A stretch of DNA of 5,354 nucleotides from JBJKPP01 sp046706145 (GCA_046706145.1 JBJKPP010000182.1:1-5354); one strand, 5' to 3'; counted from the stretch's first letter, positions 1 through 5,354 are shown. Translations and numbers: made by a program. Notes: generated by a model from the letters alone, not told the origin.

Positions 1-392
1 GGTAATAATTTTTCGTCTTTTGCAGATATTTCAATTTCTTCCTTTCCTTCTTCGCAATTCTCTATGATTGTTTCTTCCATCCATTTAAGATAACGTTCAT
101 CTTTTTGCTCATTCAACTTTTGGAGAGTCTCATCAAATACCTTATCTAAAACGTTCTGCTTAAAACGAAGTAATTCTTTCCTTGCTTCTAAACTTGCCTG
201 CGAAACCTTCTTCATAGCTTCTCTTTCAGAAAGTATTTGCTCATTCTTTATAAAAAGTTCTGCTTGTTCTTTACTTTCTTTCGAAGTTCTCTCTATAATC
301 TCATCAACCTCTTTACGAGCATTGCTTAGAATATCATCGGCTTTTTGTTGAGCTTCCTTCTCTATACTTTTTAACAGGGCTTCCAACGCCAT
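1..392 (-). CDS. atpE: V/A-type ATP synthase subunit E, N-terminal 130 residues (3' end outside window)
   Basis: Subunit E pairs with subunit H (G) to form the peripheral stalks that hold the catalytic A3B3 head against the membrane stator. I translated the minus strand from the ATG at 392-390; the frame stays open to the window edge, giving about 130 residues of a family usually near 190-200. Residues 1 to about 80 are a charged, heptad-like helix rich in Lys, Glu, Ala and Gln (starting MALEALLKSIEKEAQQKADD), typical of the E-subunit N-terminal coiled coil. After that, a segment with FKQNVLDKVFDETLQKL and RYLKWMEE begins the globular C-terminal domain that contacts the head. The start overlaps the subunit K stop by one base (TAATG), and a GGAG lies about 10 bases upstream, so translation is probably coupled to K. 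The identity rests on position after K and on the coiled-coil pattern. The cut is only the window edge, not a truncation. Confidence 0.9.
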   Translation of the reverse strand, partial: MALEALLKSIEKEAQQKADDILSNARKEVDEIIERTSKESKEQAELFIKNEQILSEREAMKKVSQASLEARKELLRFKQNVLDKVFDETLQKLNEQKDERYLKWMEETIIENCEEGKEEIEISAKDEKLL

Positions 393-862
393 TAGACTTT
401 TACTCCAAATAGTATGAAAATAGATGCTAACAATCCGAGTACAGCATAAAATTCCACAAATACACCCATGACGAGTGACTTTCCTGATTCTTCAGGTCTC
501 TTCGCAGTTAACCCAATTCCAGCCGCACAAACTTTTCCCTGCCAAATCGCAGAAAGACCAGCAATTCCCACCGGAATGCCGGCTATTAGTAGAGCAAGAC
601 CTTGGGAAATTGTCAGTGAAATTGGAGAGCCGGTAATTATTCCGATTTTTTGAATTATTAAGAAGCCAATCACAAATCCATAAATTCCCTGGGTTCCCGG
701 CAAGGCTAAAAGAACAAGAAACCTTCCGAAATTTTTCGGATTCTCAATCATAGCGCCTGAAGCAGCCTGCCCAACAAGTCCAATCCCAAGTGCCGATGAT
801 ATTCCCGGAATAGTAACTGCTATAGCAGTCCCAACAATTGCGAAGACTAAACCGTAATCCAT
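392..862 (-). CDS. atpK: V-type Na+-ATPase subunit K (c-ring proteolipid), duplicated four-helix form
   Basis: This is the membrane rotor-ring subunit, which carries the coupling ion. The 156-residue protein is a duplicated two-hairpin proteolipid with four hydrophobic helices (about residues 5-33, 45-73, 83-110 and 125-153), the same length class as Enterococcus hirae NtpK. The second hairpin carries the ion-binding carboxylate E137 in VEFYAVLG. The matching position of the first hairpin is G56, so there is one carboxylate per four helices, as in V-type rings. Residues matching the E. hirae Na+ site (L61, T64, Q65, Q110, E139) are L54, T57, Q58, Q108 and E137. LPGTQGIYGF also keeps Y61, the counterpart of the Tyr that hydrogen-bonds the Glu. 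This predicts Na+ coupling. It starts 10 bp after subunit I with the strong ribosome binding site AGAGGAGAT, fitting a subunit needed in about ten copies. Its stop overlaps the atpE start. Confidence 0.97.
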   Translation of the reverse strand: MDYGLVFAIVGTAIAVTIPGISSALGIGLVGQAASGAMIENPKNFGRFLVLLALPGTQGIYGFVIGFLIIQKIGIITGSPISLTISQGLALLIAGIPVGIAGLSAIWQGKVCAAGIGLTAKRPEESGKSLVMGVFVEFYAVLGLLASIFILFGVKV

Positions 863-865
863 AGT

Positions 866-875
866 ATCTCCTCTA
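866..875 (-). promoter_or_regulatory. Strong ribosome binding site of atpK, overlapping the atpI stop codon
   Basis: On the minus strand AGAGGAGAT (874-866) sits with its GAGGAG core five bases before the atpK ATG (862). The atpI stop codon TAG (875-873) shares its last two bases with this sequence, so a ribosome ending on atpI covers the atpK initiation site. The site supports the start chosen for atpK. It is much stronger than the sequence before the atpI start. Confidence 0.8.
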
Positions 876-2864
876 ATTATTAATTTTTGTGTACTTTAAT
901 TTCATATTAAACGGCTGGAAAGATTCACCTCCGCCTTCATAAAATTTTCCAAAAAATTCTACGAATTGTAAACGCGTTGTATGAATAAATCCACCAAGTG
1001 AATTAATAATAATGTTCATTAGGTGACCGGCAATTAAAATTATCGGGAGAAGGACATAACCCAATATTGGAACATTAAAGGCAAGTGTTGCGATAAAATT
1101 TACAACTTGTGCAATCACAGCCGTCGCAATTCCAAGTGCAAATAGTCGTGCGTATGAAAGAATATCTCCCAATAAACCGGTGACAGAATAAAGTGAAAAA
1201 ACCCCTTGTCCAATTCTACCTGCAAGTTTTTCTGACGACCTGCCGGCAAATATTAAAATCACTAACCCGCTGATAATCAATAATGCATAACTTATATATG
1301 ATAACAATGGCAGGTCAAAAGCAAAAGATAAACCAAGAAAAACTATTCCCAATAAAATTGATATAAATGGAGCCTGGTCTAACAAGGCATCAGATAAATT
1401 ACCATTTTTTATACTGTAGATTAATTTTATCGTTATTCCAAAACCCACATGAATTATTCCCAACACCAAAGTAAAAATTAAAAAGGCCATTTGATTTTTG
1501 AGCGGGTCAATAAGAATTACATTTCTTAAAAATTTTAGCGGTGCAGGAAAATCAACAAATGAAATACCGAAAAATCCTCCGGTAAGAAATCCGACAACTG
1601 CTGTTCCAATTCCAGAATAAAAAAGTATTTTAACTAATTTGTGACTGCTCTCAGACTGAAATTGGAGTTTTTTAAGTGCAAAAAAAGTGACCGCTGCCAG
1701 AAATATTCCGTAGCCCGCATCAGTAAGGCAAATTCCAAAAAAGAGGATGAAGAAAGCACTGAGAAAAGGTGTTGGGTCAATTTCCCAATATTTGGGTCTA
1801 CTATATAGGTCGCTAACAAATTCAAAAGGTTTAATATTTGTTGAATTATCATATTCTACCGGCGGATTATCATCAGGGTCAGGGTCAGTATAAAATAAAT
1901 CCGTAACGATTGAAACTTTATTAATAAGAACCTGTAAAAAAAGAATATCTTTTGCCCTAATCCATCCGCTTATTAAAGTTGTGTAACTGCTGTGCAGGAG
2001 ATTCGTTTCTTCTTTTACTCGTTCAAGCTGAGTTGACCAAAAATCAAATACTTGATGAAGCACCGGAAGATTTTCAGCCAAAAGATTTTGTTTTCCCTTG
2101 ATTACTTCGATTTTTTCAAATATCGAACTAGTTTCAGTAGTTAGTCTTTCGACATTTTCGTCAGCGGTTCCACTTAGACCTAGAAAATCTAAAATATCTA
2201 AATGCAAATTCTCGGCTTTCTCCAAAAACTGTTTCTTTTTCTCCATTCTTCCTGTAACTGAAATAACCGTATCGCGTCCTGCATTATTAATGATACTAAT
2301 ACAGCTCTCTTCTTCTAAATATGATTCGATTTCCGAAATAGTCTTGGCTGGTTCTTTTTCTCTAATAACGGCAAGAAAAGTAAATGTTTTCTTTGTATCT
2401 GTATATTGCTCAAGAGGGATTAGTAACTTTATAGTATAATTCAAACTTGCTTTGAGAATTTTCTTCTGTTCAAGCAGATTTTTAAGGTTATTTTTTTCTT
2501 CTTCAAGTTCCTTAGCTTCGCTAAGAATTCCCGAATAGTCGAAATCAGATAAGCTTTCAAATTCTTCTAACTTAATAATATCCTTTCCCTGCACAAGTTC
2601 TTTAATAAAGCCTTTATCTTTTTGCACATTTTCCAGATGGTCAATAATCCATTTAATATCAGTAACACGTTTTTCTAATTCAGCAATTTCAGCTTTATTA
2701 TCCGCAGCATTATTATGTTGAAACAGAGAATTATATTCTTCAGGCAGCATCTTTTTTTGCGAGACAATTTGCACCACTTCTTTCTGCTGAAGCAATTTCA
2801 ATAATTTTTGTTTGTTCTTGGGAAGAACTACCAAATAAATCTTCTTTAACGCTGCAACCGACAT
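873..2864 (-). CDS. atpI: V/A-type ATP synthase subunit I (a subunit, membrane stator)
   Basis: This subunit forms the two ion half-channels beside the K ring and anchors the peripheral stalks. The 663-residue protein has the usual family length and layout. Residues 1 to about 350 are a cytoplasmic arm with helical hairpins and coiled coil (about 55-85, 110-140 and 205-262). A Pro/Asp-rich linker follows near 326-340, then the membrane domain from EIDPTPF (about 361) with seven or eight hydrophobic helices. Family signatures include FFGICLTDAGYG (375-386), SYARLFALG with R573 (570-578), the counterpart of the essential stator arginine (yeast Vph1 R735), and HTTRLQFVEFFGKFYEGGG with a second conserved R631. 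The ATG at 2864 overlaps the stop of subunit H in TAATG, and the sequence before it has no clear Shine-Dalgarno, so translation probably depends on coupling. No missing key residue was noticed. Confidence 0.97.
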   Translation of the reverse strand: MSVAALKKIYLVVLPKNKQKLLKLLQQKEVVQIVSQKKMLPEEYNSLFQHNNAADNKAEIAELEKRVTDIKWIIDHLENVQKDKGFIKELVQGKDIIKLEEFESLSDFDYSGILSEAKELEEEKNNLKNLLEQKKILKASLNYTIKLLIPLEQYTDTKKTFTFLAVIREKEPAKTISEIESYLEEESCISIINNAGRDTVISVTGRMEKKKQFLEKAENLHLDILDFLGLSGTADENVERLTTETSSIFEKIEVIKGKQNLLAENLPVLHQVFDFWSTQLERVKEETNLLHSSYTTLISGWIRAKDILFLQVLINKVSIVTDLFYTDPDPDDNPPVEYDNSTNIKPFEFVSDLYSRPKYWEIDPTPFLSAFFILFFGICLTDAGYGIFLAAVTFFALKKLQFQSESSHKLVKILFYSGIGTAVVGFLTGGFFGISFVDFPAPLKFLRNVILIDPLKNQMAFLIFTLVLGIIHVGFGITIKLIYSIKNGNLSDALLDQAPFISILLGIVFLGLSFAFDLPLLSYISYALLIISGLVILIFAGRSSEKLAGRIGQGVFSLYSVTGLLGDILSYARLFALGIATAVIAQVVNFIATLAFNVPILGYVLLPIILIAGHLMNIIINSLGGFIHTTRLQFVEFFGKFYEGGGESFQPFNMKLKYTKINN

Positions 2865-3178
2865 TATTTTATCACGCTCGAGATTATGAAATTAACCGCT
2901 TCGTTTTTTTGGGCTTCTGATATTTCTCGGAGTTTATCTAATTCTGCATTCGTCCGTTCCTCAATCTTCTTTATTTCTTCCTCGGCCCTGTAGATATCTC
3001 GTTCCTTATTTCTGACCGCTACTTTCCTAGCTTTTTCAATTTCATCTTTCCTAATCCTTTCACTTTCTTGCCAAGCTTTCTCAATTAATTTATTTGCTTC
3101 CTCTTCGGCATGAGTAATCATTTCTTCAGCTAGTTTCTCTGAATTTTTTATCTGCGAAAATGAAGATTCAATCGGCAT
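2864..3178 (-). CDS. atpH: V/A-type ATP synthase peripheral-stalk subunit H (G-like)
   Basis: This is a small peripheral-stalk subunit expected to form a long coiled coil with subunit E. Its 104 residues are almost wholly a charged helix: from about residue 12 to 95 it is rich in Glu, Lys, Arg and Ala with regular heptad spacing (for example EEMITHAEEEANKLIEKA). There is no hydrophobic membrane segment. Length and position directly before subunit I match archaeal AhaH and Thermus AtpG. A coiled coil alone would not identify the family, so the operon position carries much of the weight. The ATG at 3178 has AAAAGGAAAAA just upstream and lies 14 bp after the CBS-domain gene. The stop shares one base with the atpI start. 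The symbol follows A-type naming and must not be confused with the F-type delta subunit gene of the same name. Confidence 0.9.
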   Translation of the reverse strand: MPIESSFSQIKNSEKLAEEMITHAEEEANKLIEKAWQESERIRKDEIEKARKVAVRNKERDIYRAEEEIKKIEERTNAELDKLREISEAQKNEAVNFIISSVIK

Positions 3179-3192
3179 TTTTTCCTTTTAGC

Positions 3193-3681
3193 TTAAATTT
3201 TATTTAGAGCTTTATGAATCAACCTCTTTCTTCCCATCATACATGATTTAGAAAAGAGACCCCAGGCAATATCCGTAAAAGTTATAATGCCAACTACTTT
3301 CTTATGGTCAACCACTGGCAGCTTTGTAACGCAGTGGGCACGCATCAAGGCCCCTGCTTCCATTATACCGGTGTCCGGAAGAACCGTTCTGACTTTTGAA
3401 GTCATTATTTCTTTTGCAGGAATATCCATCATATCAAGCAGTCTTTCTTCGAAAGTTTCCATATTTGGCATCATATATTCGCCCCTAATAAGTTCTTCTT
3501 GGGTCGGAAGAACTTTGCGAATAATATCACTATATGTGACAATACCTTCTAGTTCGTTTTTATCATTGACCACTATTAAGTCATCAAGATGAAAGCGAAG
3601 CATTAATTCTTGAACTTCGCATAAAGCAGTTTCTGGCTTGATGGTCAAAATGCGAGAATTCATTAAGTCTGATACTTTCAT
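3193..3681 (-). CDS. Stand-alone tandem CBS-domain protein at the head of the V-ATPase operon
   Basis: The 162-residue soluble protein consists of two CBS domains (about residues 3-57 and 88-144) joined by a 30-residue linker, with a short basic tail (MGRKRLIHKALNKI). Together the two domains form one Bateman module, a fold that commonly binds AMP, ATP, SAM or cyclic dinucleotides. Both repeats keep the G-h-h-T-x-x-D signature often used for ribose contacts: GIVTYSDI (T49, D52) and GIITFTDI (T134, D137). There is no enzyme or membrane domain, so it should act by binding a partner. The gene ends 14 bp before subunit H on the same strand, and nothing between them looks like a terminator, so it is very likely the first gene of the ATPase operon. 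Start: ATG at 3681 with a near-ideal AAGGAGA five bases upstream. A role in adjusting the pump to cell energy state is my inference; the ligand and partner cannot be read from the sequence. Confidence 0.93.
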   Translation of the reverse strand: MKVSDLMNSRILTIKPETALCEVQELMLRFHLDDLIVVNDKNELEGIVTYSDIIRKVLPTQEELIRGEYMMPNMETFEERLLDMMDIPAKEIMTSKVRTVLPDTGIMEAGALMRAHCVTKLPVVDHKKVVGIITFTDIAWGLFSKSCMMGRKRLIHKALNKI

Positions 3682-3684
3682 GAT

Positions 3685-3695
3685 TCTCTCCTTTT
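3685..3695 (-). promoter_or_regulatory. Ribosome binding site of the CBS-domain gene
   Basis: On the minus strand AAAAGGAGAGA (3695-3685) contains AAGGAGA five bases before the ATG at 3681. It is among the best Shine-Dalgarno matches in the window and fixes this start as the first translated codon of the operon. Confidence 0.8.
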
Positions 3696-3927
3696 GAAAT
3701 TAAAAAATTATTACCAACCTATTACACAAAAGCATGTGCGAAGATTTCTACATTTATTGAGAATAGAATTATTTATCAGCAAGGATCAAAATCAATTTAT
3801 CTTCTTAATTAAAACAAGTTTAGCTTGCGCTAAGAAAGTTCCCGTAAAAGCAGTAGTATCCGCTGATACTTTTATTATCCTACCCTCCCCGGCCTAGAAC
3901 AGCCTACTTCAAGAACGCATATATTAT

Positions 3928-3953
3928 GCCTATTAGCAGAATTGGCTTTTTTT
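3928..3953 (+). terminator. Possible plus-strand intrinsic terminator
   Basis: GCCTATT (3928-3934) pairs with AATTGGC (3940-3946) around the loop AGCAG, with one T-T mismatch, and seven T residues follow directly (3947-3953). This is the shape of a Rho-independent terminator on the plus strand, but the stem is short and imperfect. No gene on the plus strand reads into it, so it would only make sense for an unannotated transcript. It could be chance in AT-rich DNA. Confidence 0.3.
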
Positions 3954-4203
3954 GCAGTTTTAACATAGGTCGAACAAGTAGGTTAGATGTTTTTTCCCAT
4001 CTTTGAGAAGAGAATTTTAAAGGTTTGAGAAAAACTAAAAAATAAATGACAACACACGGCCTAAAAATACTGAAAACCTCTCCGCGTAACTTTATGTTTC
4101 CTTCATGTAAATCTTTGTTATAGGATATTTGAATTCACATGGAATTCCATATAGAGTTGTTACTCAAAACAATTGAGCTTATAGAATAATAGATACTATC
4201 AAC

Positions 4204-4659
4204 TCAGTTCAGCCTTTTGACCGCTTTTACGCTAACATCATATTTATGTGTGAACTCATTTTTATGCACATCAAGGTCCACACTTACTCCTGTTTTATGT
4301 AATCTATAAGCAGCAGCAGAAAGTGTATCTGAACCAAAACCATTAGAAATAGAATTTAAAATAAATTTGTCTATTTCTGATTGTGCTTCTTTATTGCTGT
4401 CATAAGCTTGATAGGATTCTGCCTGGTAAACTCCATCTGCATCAGAAACGAAAATCATTCTACTGCCAGTCTGTTGATAAAACATACAAACCATAGCGGG
4501 ATTGCTGTCGTCCTTATGTAATGGAGCCCCATATTTTTTGATAACATCAGCCTGGCTCTTTCCTATCATGTAATGAACGTTCAGGTCCTGAGCATTAGTT
4601 GAAACAGGAAATAGAATTATCAAAAAGAATAAAGTGACAAAAAATCTTAGCAATTTCAT
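4204..4659 (-). CDS. Small secreted protein of unknown function, weakly BamE/SmpA-like
   Basis: The 151-residue protein starts with a clear signal peptide: a Lys/Arg-containing start, a hydrophobic core at about residues 6-19, and a likely signal peptidase I site after STNA (residue 23). There is no lipobox Cys, so the mature form of about 128 residues should be free in the periplasm or outside. The segment MIGKSQADVIKKYGAP (about 31-46) resembles the Gly-x-Ser...Val...Gly-x-Pro pattern of BamE/SmpA-type domains, where a helix ends in a conserved Gly-Pro turn. The likeness is only local, and I do not recognise the protein with certainty. The rest alternates short beta-like stretches (MVCMFYQ, RMIFVSD, VSVDLDVH, YDVSVKAV) with one helix. 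Start: ATG at 4659 after GAAAGGGGCGG. It appears to stand alone between two gaps. I infer no specific role. Confidence 0.8.
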   Translation of the reverse strand: MKLLRFFVTLFFLIILFPVSTNAQDLNVHYMIGKSQADVIKKYGAPLHKDDSNPAMVCMFYQQTGSRMIFVSDADGVYQAESYQAYDSNKEAQSEIDKFILNSISNGFGSDTLSAAAYRLHKTGVSVDLDVHKNEFTHKYDVSVKAVKRLN

Positions 4660-4786
4660 AGTCCGCCCCTTTCAAATAAATATTTCTAACTGCTATATTT
4701 TTATTGAAGGTAAAAAGAATTGTTATTATTGGGAGTATTAAAAAAGTAATTTGAACTGCGGGTAAAATGTATAACCAACTGTACAT
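4595..4786 (-). CDS. Doubtful 63-codon membrane-helix ORF overlapping the next gene
   Basis: An ATG at 4786 follows GGGGAG (4798-4793) at an ideal spacing of six bases. The frame gives 63 residues with one strong hydrophobic helix (about residues 3-27, YSWLYILPAVQ to ILFTF), then a basic stretch (NKNIAVRNIYLKGADY). The helix, basic loop and LKGADY loosely recall the first helix of MAPEG-family proteins, but the rest of such a domain is absent. The last 65 bases run out of frame inside the signal-peptide gene that starts at 4659. It could be a short leader, a decayed gene end joined to the next gene, or chance. The ribosome binding site is the main support; the residues after about 43 look like noise. 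Confidence 0.25.
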   Translation of the reverse strand: MYSWLYILPAVQITFLILPIITILFTFNKNIAVRNIYLKGADYEIAKIFCHFILFDNSISCFN

Positions 4787-4971
4787 TTTTAGCTCCCCAA
4801 AGCAAAAAATCACACTAAAATTTAATAAATCTTCCGAAGGTAAACAATTGAAAATAGCGCCTATAAGATAAACACGTATTTAGAATGATTTCATAATACT
4901 TTTTAAAAAAATCCCCGGCAGTTTTAAATTTCTACCGGGGTGTTTTTAGTTAATTATCTTAAGCTATGTAT
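4787..4971. other. Intergenic region between the Gly-rich gene and the secreted-protein gene
   Basis: Very AT-rich spacer. Its upstream half (minus direction) contains the intrinsic terminator of the Gly-rich gene. The remaining part, about 4800-4900, must hold the promoter for the next gene or genes. Only a poor candidate is visible on the minus strand: TTGTTT, a 17-base gap, then TAAATT, near 4850-4822. I do not call it. Confidence 0.5.
4905..4947 (-). terminator. Strong intrinsic terminator of the Gly-rich gene, possibly bidirectional
   Basis: CCCCGG (4913-4918) pairs perfectly with CCGGGG (4935-4940). After one mismatch the stem continues with AG/CT, leaving a ten-base loop. On the minus strand the stem is followed by one A and then seven T (4911-4905), about 30-60 bases after the stop of the Gly-rich gene. 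On the plus strand TG and five T follow (4941-4947), so it could also work in the other direction, although no plus-strand gene needs it. Confidence 0.85.
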
Positions 4972-5354
4972 TTATCTTGCTCTTCTTCCTTTTGGTCCAG
5001 TTCCATCACAAATACCAGAAGTACCACCAGGTCCATAGCCGGTTCCATCTTGAGGACCTATTTGATTATTTCCTGTACCGTTACCCGGACCCCAGCCAAA
5101 GCCATTCTGATTCGTTTGACCTAAACTTGTTCTATGCATCCAAGTTTTTCCAAAATGATTTGCATTATCATATTGGCGATTCCATTTATATGAATTCATG
5201 GTCTGATTGCTAGGCCCTGAGCGGCTACCAAGTTGACGCATAAATTTTTGTCCGGTTCCATCCATCGGTCTTACATAATCAGGGTCAACACAATTGGGAA
5301 TTCCATCACCGTCGGAATCAATAAGCCTTGGCCCAGGAGAATTTCCATTTTGCT
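4972..5354 (-). CDS. Gly/Asn-rich secreted-type protein with TSP3-like Ca-binding motif (C-terminal 126 residues)
   Basis: The frame is open to the right window edge, so the gene begins outside; the internal Met at 5265 should not be taken as its start. The visible part opens with RLIDSDGDGIPNCVDPD (about 5328-5278). This is a thrombospondin type 3/EF-hand-like Asp loop (DSDGDGIPNCVDPD), a class that binds Ca2+ in secreted and surface proteins. A low-complexity tail rich in Gly, Asn, Thr, Gln and Trp follows, with repeated GTG units (GNGTGNN, QDGTGYGPGG, CDGTGPKG), ending in KGRRAR. Two Cys are visible, one in the Ca loop and one near the end, which could form a disulfide. From memory, similar DGTG tails occur in secreted proteins of Bacteroidota/Ignavibacteria, but I cannot verify this. 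Function is unknown; a cell-surface or periplasmic, metal-binding role is the most I would infer. A strong terminator follows. Confidence 0.8.
   Translation of the reverse strand, partial: QNGNSPGPRLIDSDGDGIPNCVDPDYVRPMDGTGQKFMRQLGSRSGPSNQTMNSYKWNRQYDNANHFGKTWMHRTSLGQTNQNGFGWGPGNGTGNNQIGPQDGTGYGPGGTSGICDGTGPKGRRAR

Larger units (their letters stand above)
3682..4203. other. 522-bp intergenic region upstream of the CBS/V-ATPase operon
   Basis: This gap between the secreted-protein gene and the CBS gene should hold the operon promoter and leader. I found no convincing -35/-10 pair; the best -10-like hexamer is GATAAT on the minus strand at 3879-3874, with no good -35 partner. Local hairpins are present: 3820-3833, which on the minus strand reads TTAGC, GCAA, GCTAA with a GNRA-type loop; 3855-3870 (AGTATC/GATACT around four bases); 3917-3929; and 4163-4177 (CTCAA/TTGAG). 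Short stems like these are expected by chance at about this number in 500 AT-rich bases. The block 3820-3910 is visibly richer in G and C than its surroundings. A 67-codon plus-strand frame here (3694-3897) starts with TTG, lacks a ribosome binding site, and is not called a gene. Confidence 0.6.

Noticed and set aside
468..653. Plus-strand frame opposite atpK
   Set aside because: It lies fully antisense to a well-conserved proteolipid gene and is a shadow.
1634..1852. Minus-strand frame within atpI in another register
   Set aside because: It overlaps conserved membrane-domain codons of subunit I and has no start signal.
1873..1888. Tandem GGGTCA repeat
   Set aside because: It encodes the Asp-Pro-rich linker between the arm and membrane domain of subunit I, which is a normal family feature.
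2098..2439. Plus-strand frame opposite atpI
   Set aside because: Antisense shadow of the subunit I arm; its hydrophobic and serine-rich content mirrors the Lys/Glu codons on the real strand.
3287..3592. Plus-strand frame opposite the CBS gene
   Set aside because: Antisense shadow of a clear CBS-domain protein.
3694..3897. 67-codon plus-strand frame upstream of the operon, followed by a terminator-like hairpin
   Set aside because: It starts with TTG, has no Shine-Dalgarno, overlaps the ribosome binding site region of the CBS gene, and its residues match no family I know. A minus-strand open stretch over the same DNA (3893 to about 3795) reads equally protein-like, so neither is convincing.
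4131..4147. GAATTC, five bases, GAATTC: possible operator or hairpin
   Set aside because: GAATTC is its own reverse complement, so two copies look like both a direct and an inverted repeat. The flanks do not extend the symmetry well, and no T-run follows.
4163..4177. CTCAA/TTGAG hairpin as terminator for the secreted-protein gene
   Set aside because: Only five base pairs, and no T-run follows on the minus strand; the terminator of that gene was not identified.
4977..5213. Plus-strand frame opposite the Gly-rich gene
   Set aside because: Shadow: the His/Tyr/Phe/Ser-rich content comes from reading the repetitive Gly-rich codons on the other strand.

Overview
The window comes from an AT-rich bacterial genome and every well-supported gene lies on the minus strand. 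Three things suggest a Bacteroidota/Chlorobi-group relative, perhaps Ignavibacteria-like: a secreted Gly-rich protein with DGTG motifs and a TSP3-like Ca-binding motif, a small secreted BamE-like protein, and clear Shine-Dalgarno sequences with AT-rich codon use. This lineage call is an inference from style and recall, with moderate to low confidence.

Read in the direction of transcription (high to low coordinates), the layout is as follows. (1) 5354-4972 is the C-terminal end of a Gly/Asn-rich secreted-type protein, closed by a strong intrinsic terminator at 4905-4947. (2) 4659-4204 is a 151-aa signal-peptide protein of unknown function. A doubtful 63-codon membrane ORF with a good ribosome binding site overlaps its start. 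(3) 4203-3682 is a 522-bp gap without a convincing gene, holding a few weak hairpins. (4) 3681-1 is the head of a V/A-type ATPase operon: a stand-alone two-CBS-domain protein, then subunits H (G), I (a), K (c) and the start of E. The operon clearly runs on past the left edge.

The ATPase part has the order H-I-K-E seen in archaeal A-type and Thermus-type operons, not the E-A-B-D-I-K order usual for Bacteroidetes and Chlamydia. Subunits H and E form the peripheral stalks, I is the membrane stator with the essential arginine half-channel, and K is the rotor-ring proteolipid. The K subunit carries all five residues that bind Na+ in Enterococcus hirae NtpK, so the machine is predicted to move Na+ rather than H+. 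The junctions are very tight: one-base TAATG overlaps at H/I and K/E, 10 bp at I/K and 14 bp at CBS/H. The CBS protein is therefore almost certainly co-expressed and is a plausible nucleotide-sensing regulator of the pump, although nothing in the window shows that directly.

No RNA gene, CRISPR array, insertion sequence or phage gene was seen. The most interesting points are the CBS gene fused into the ATPase operon head, the Na+ signature in an archaeal-type operon, and the long gap upstream of the operon.
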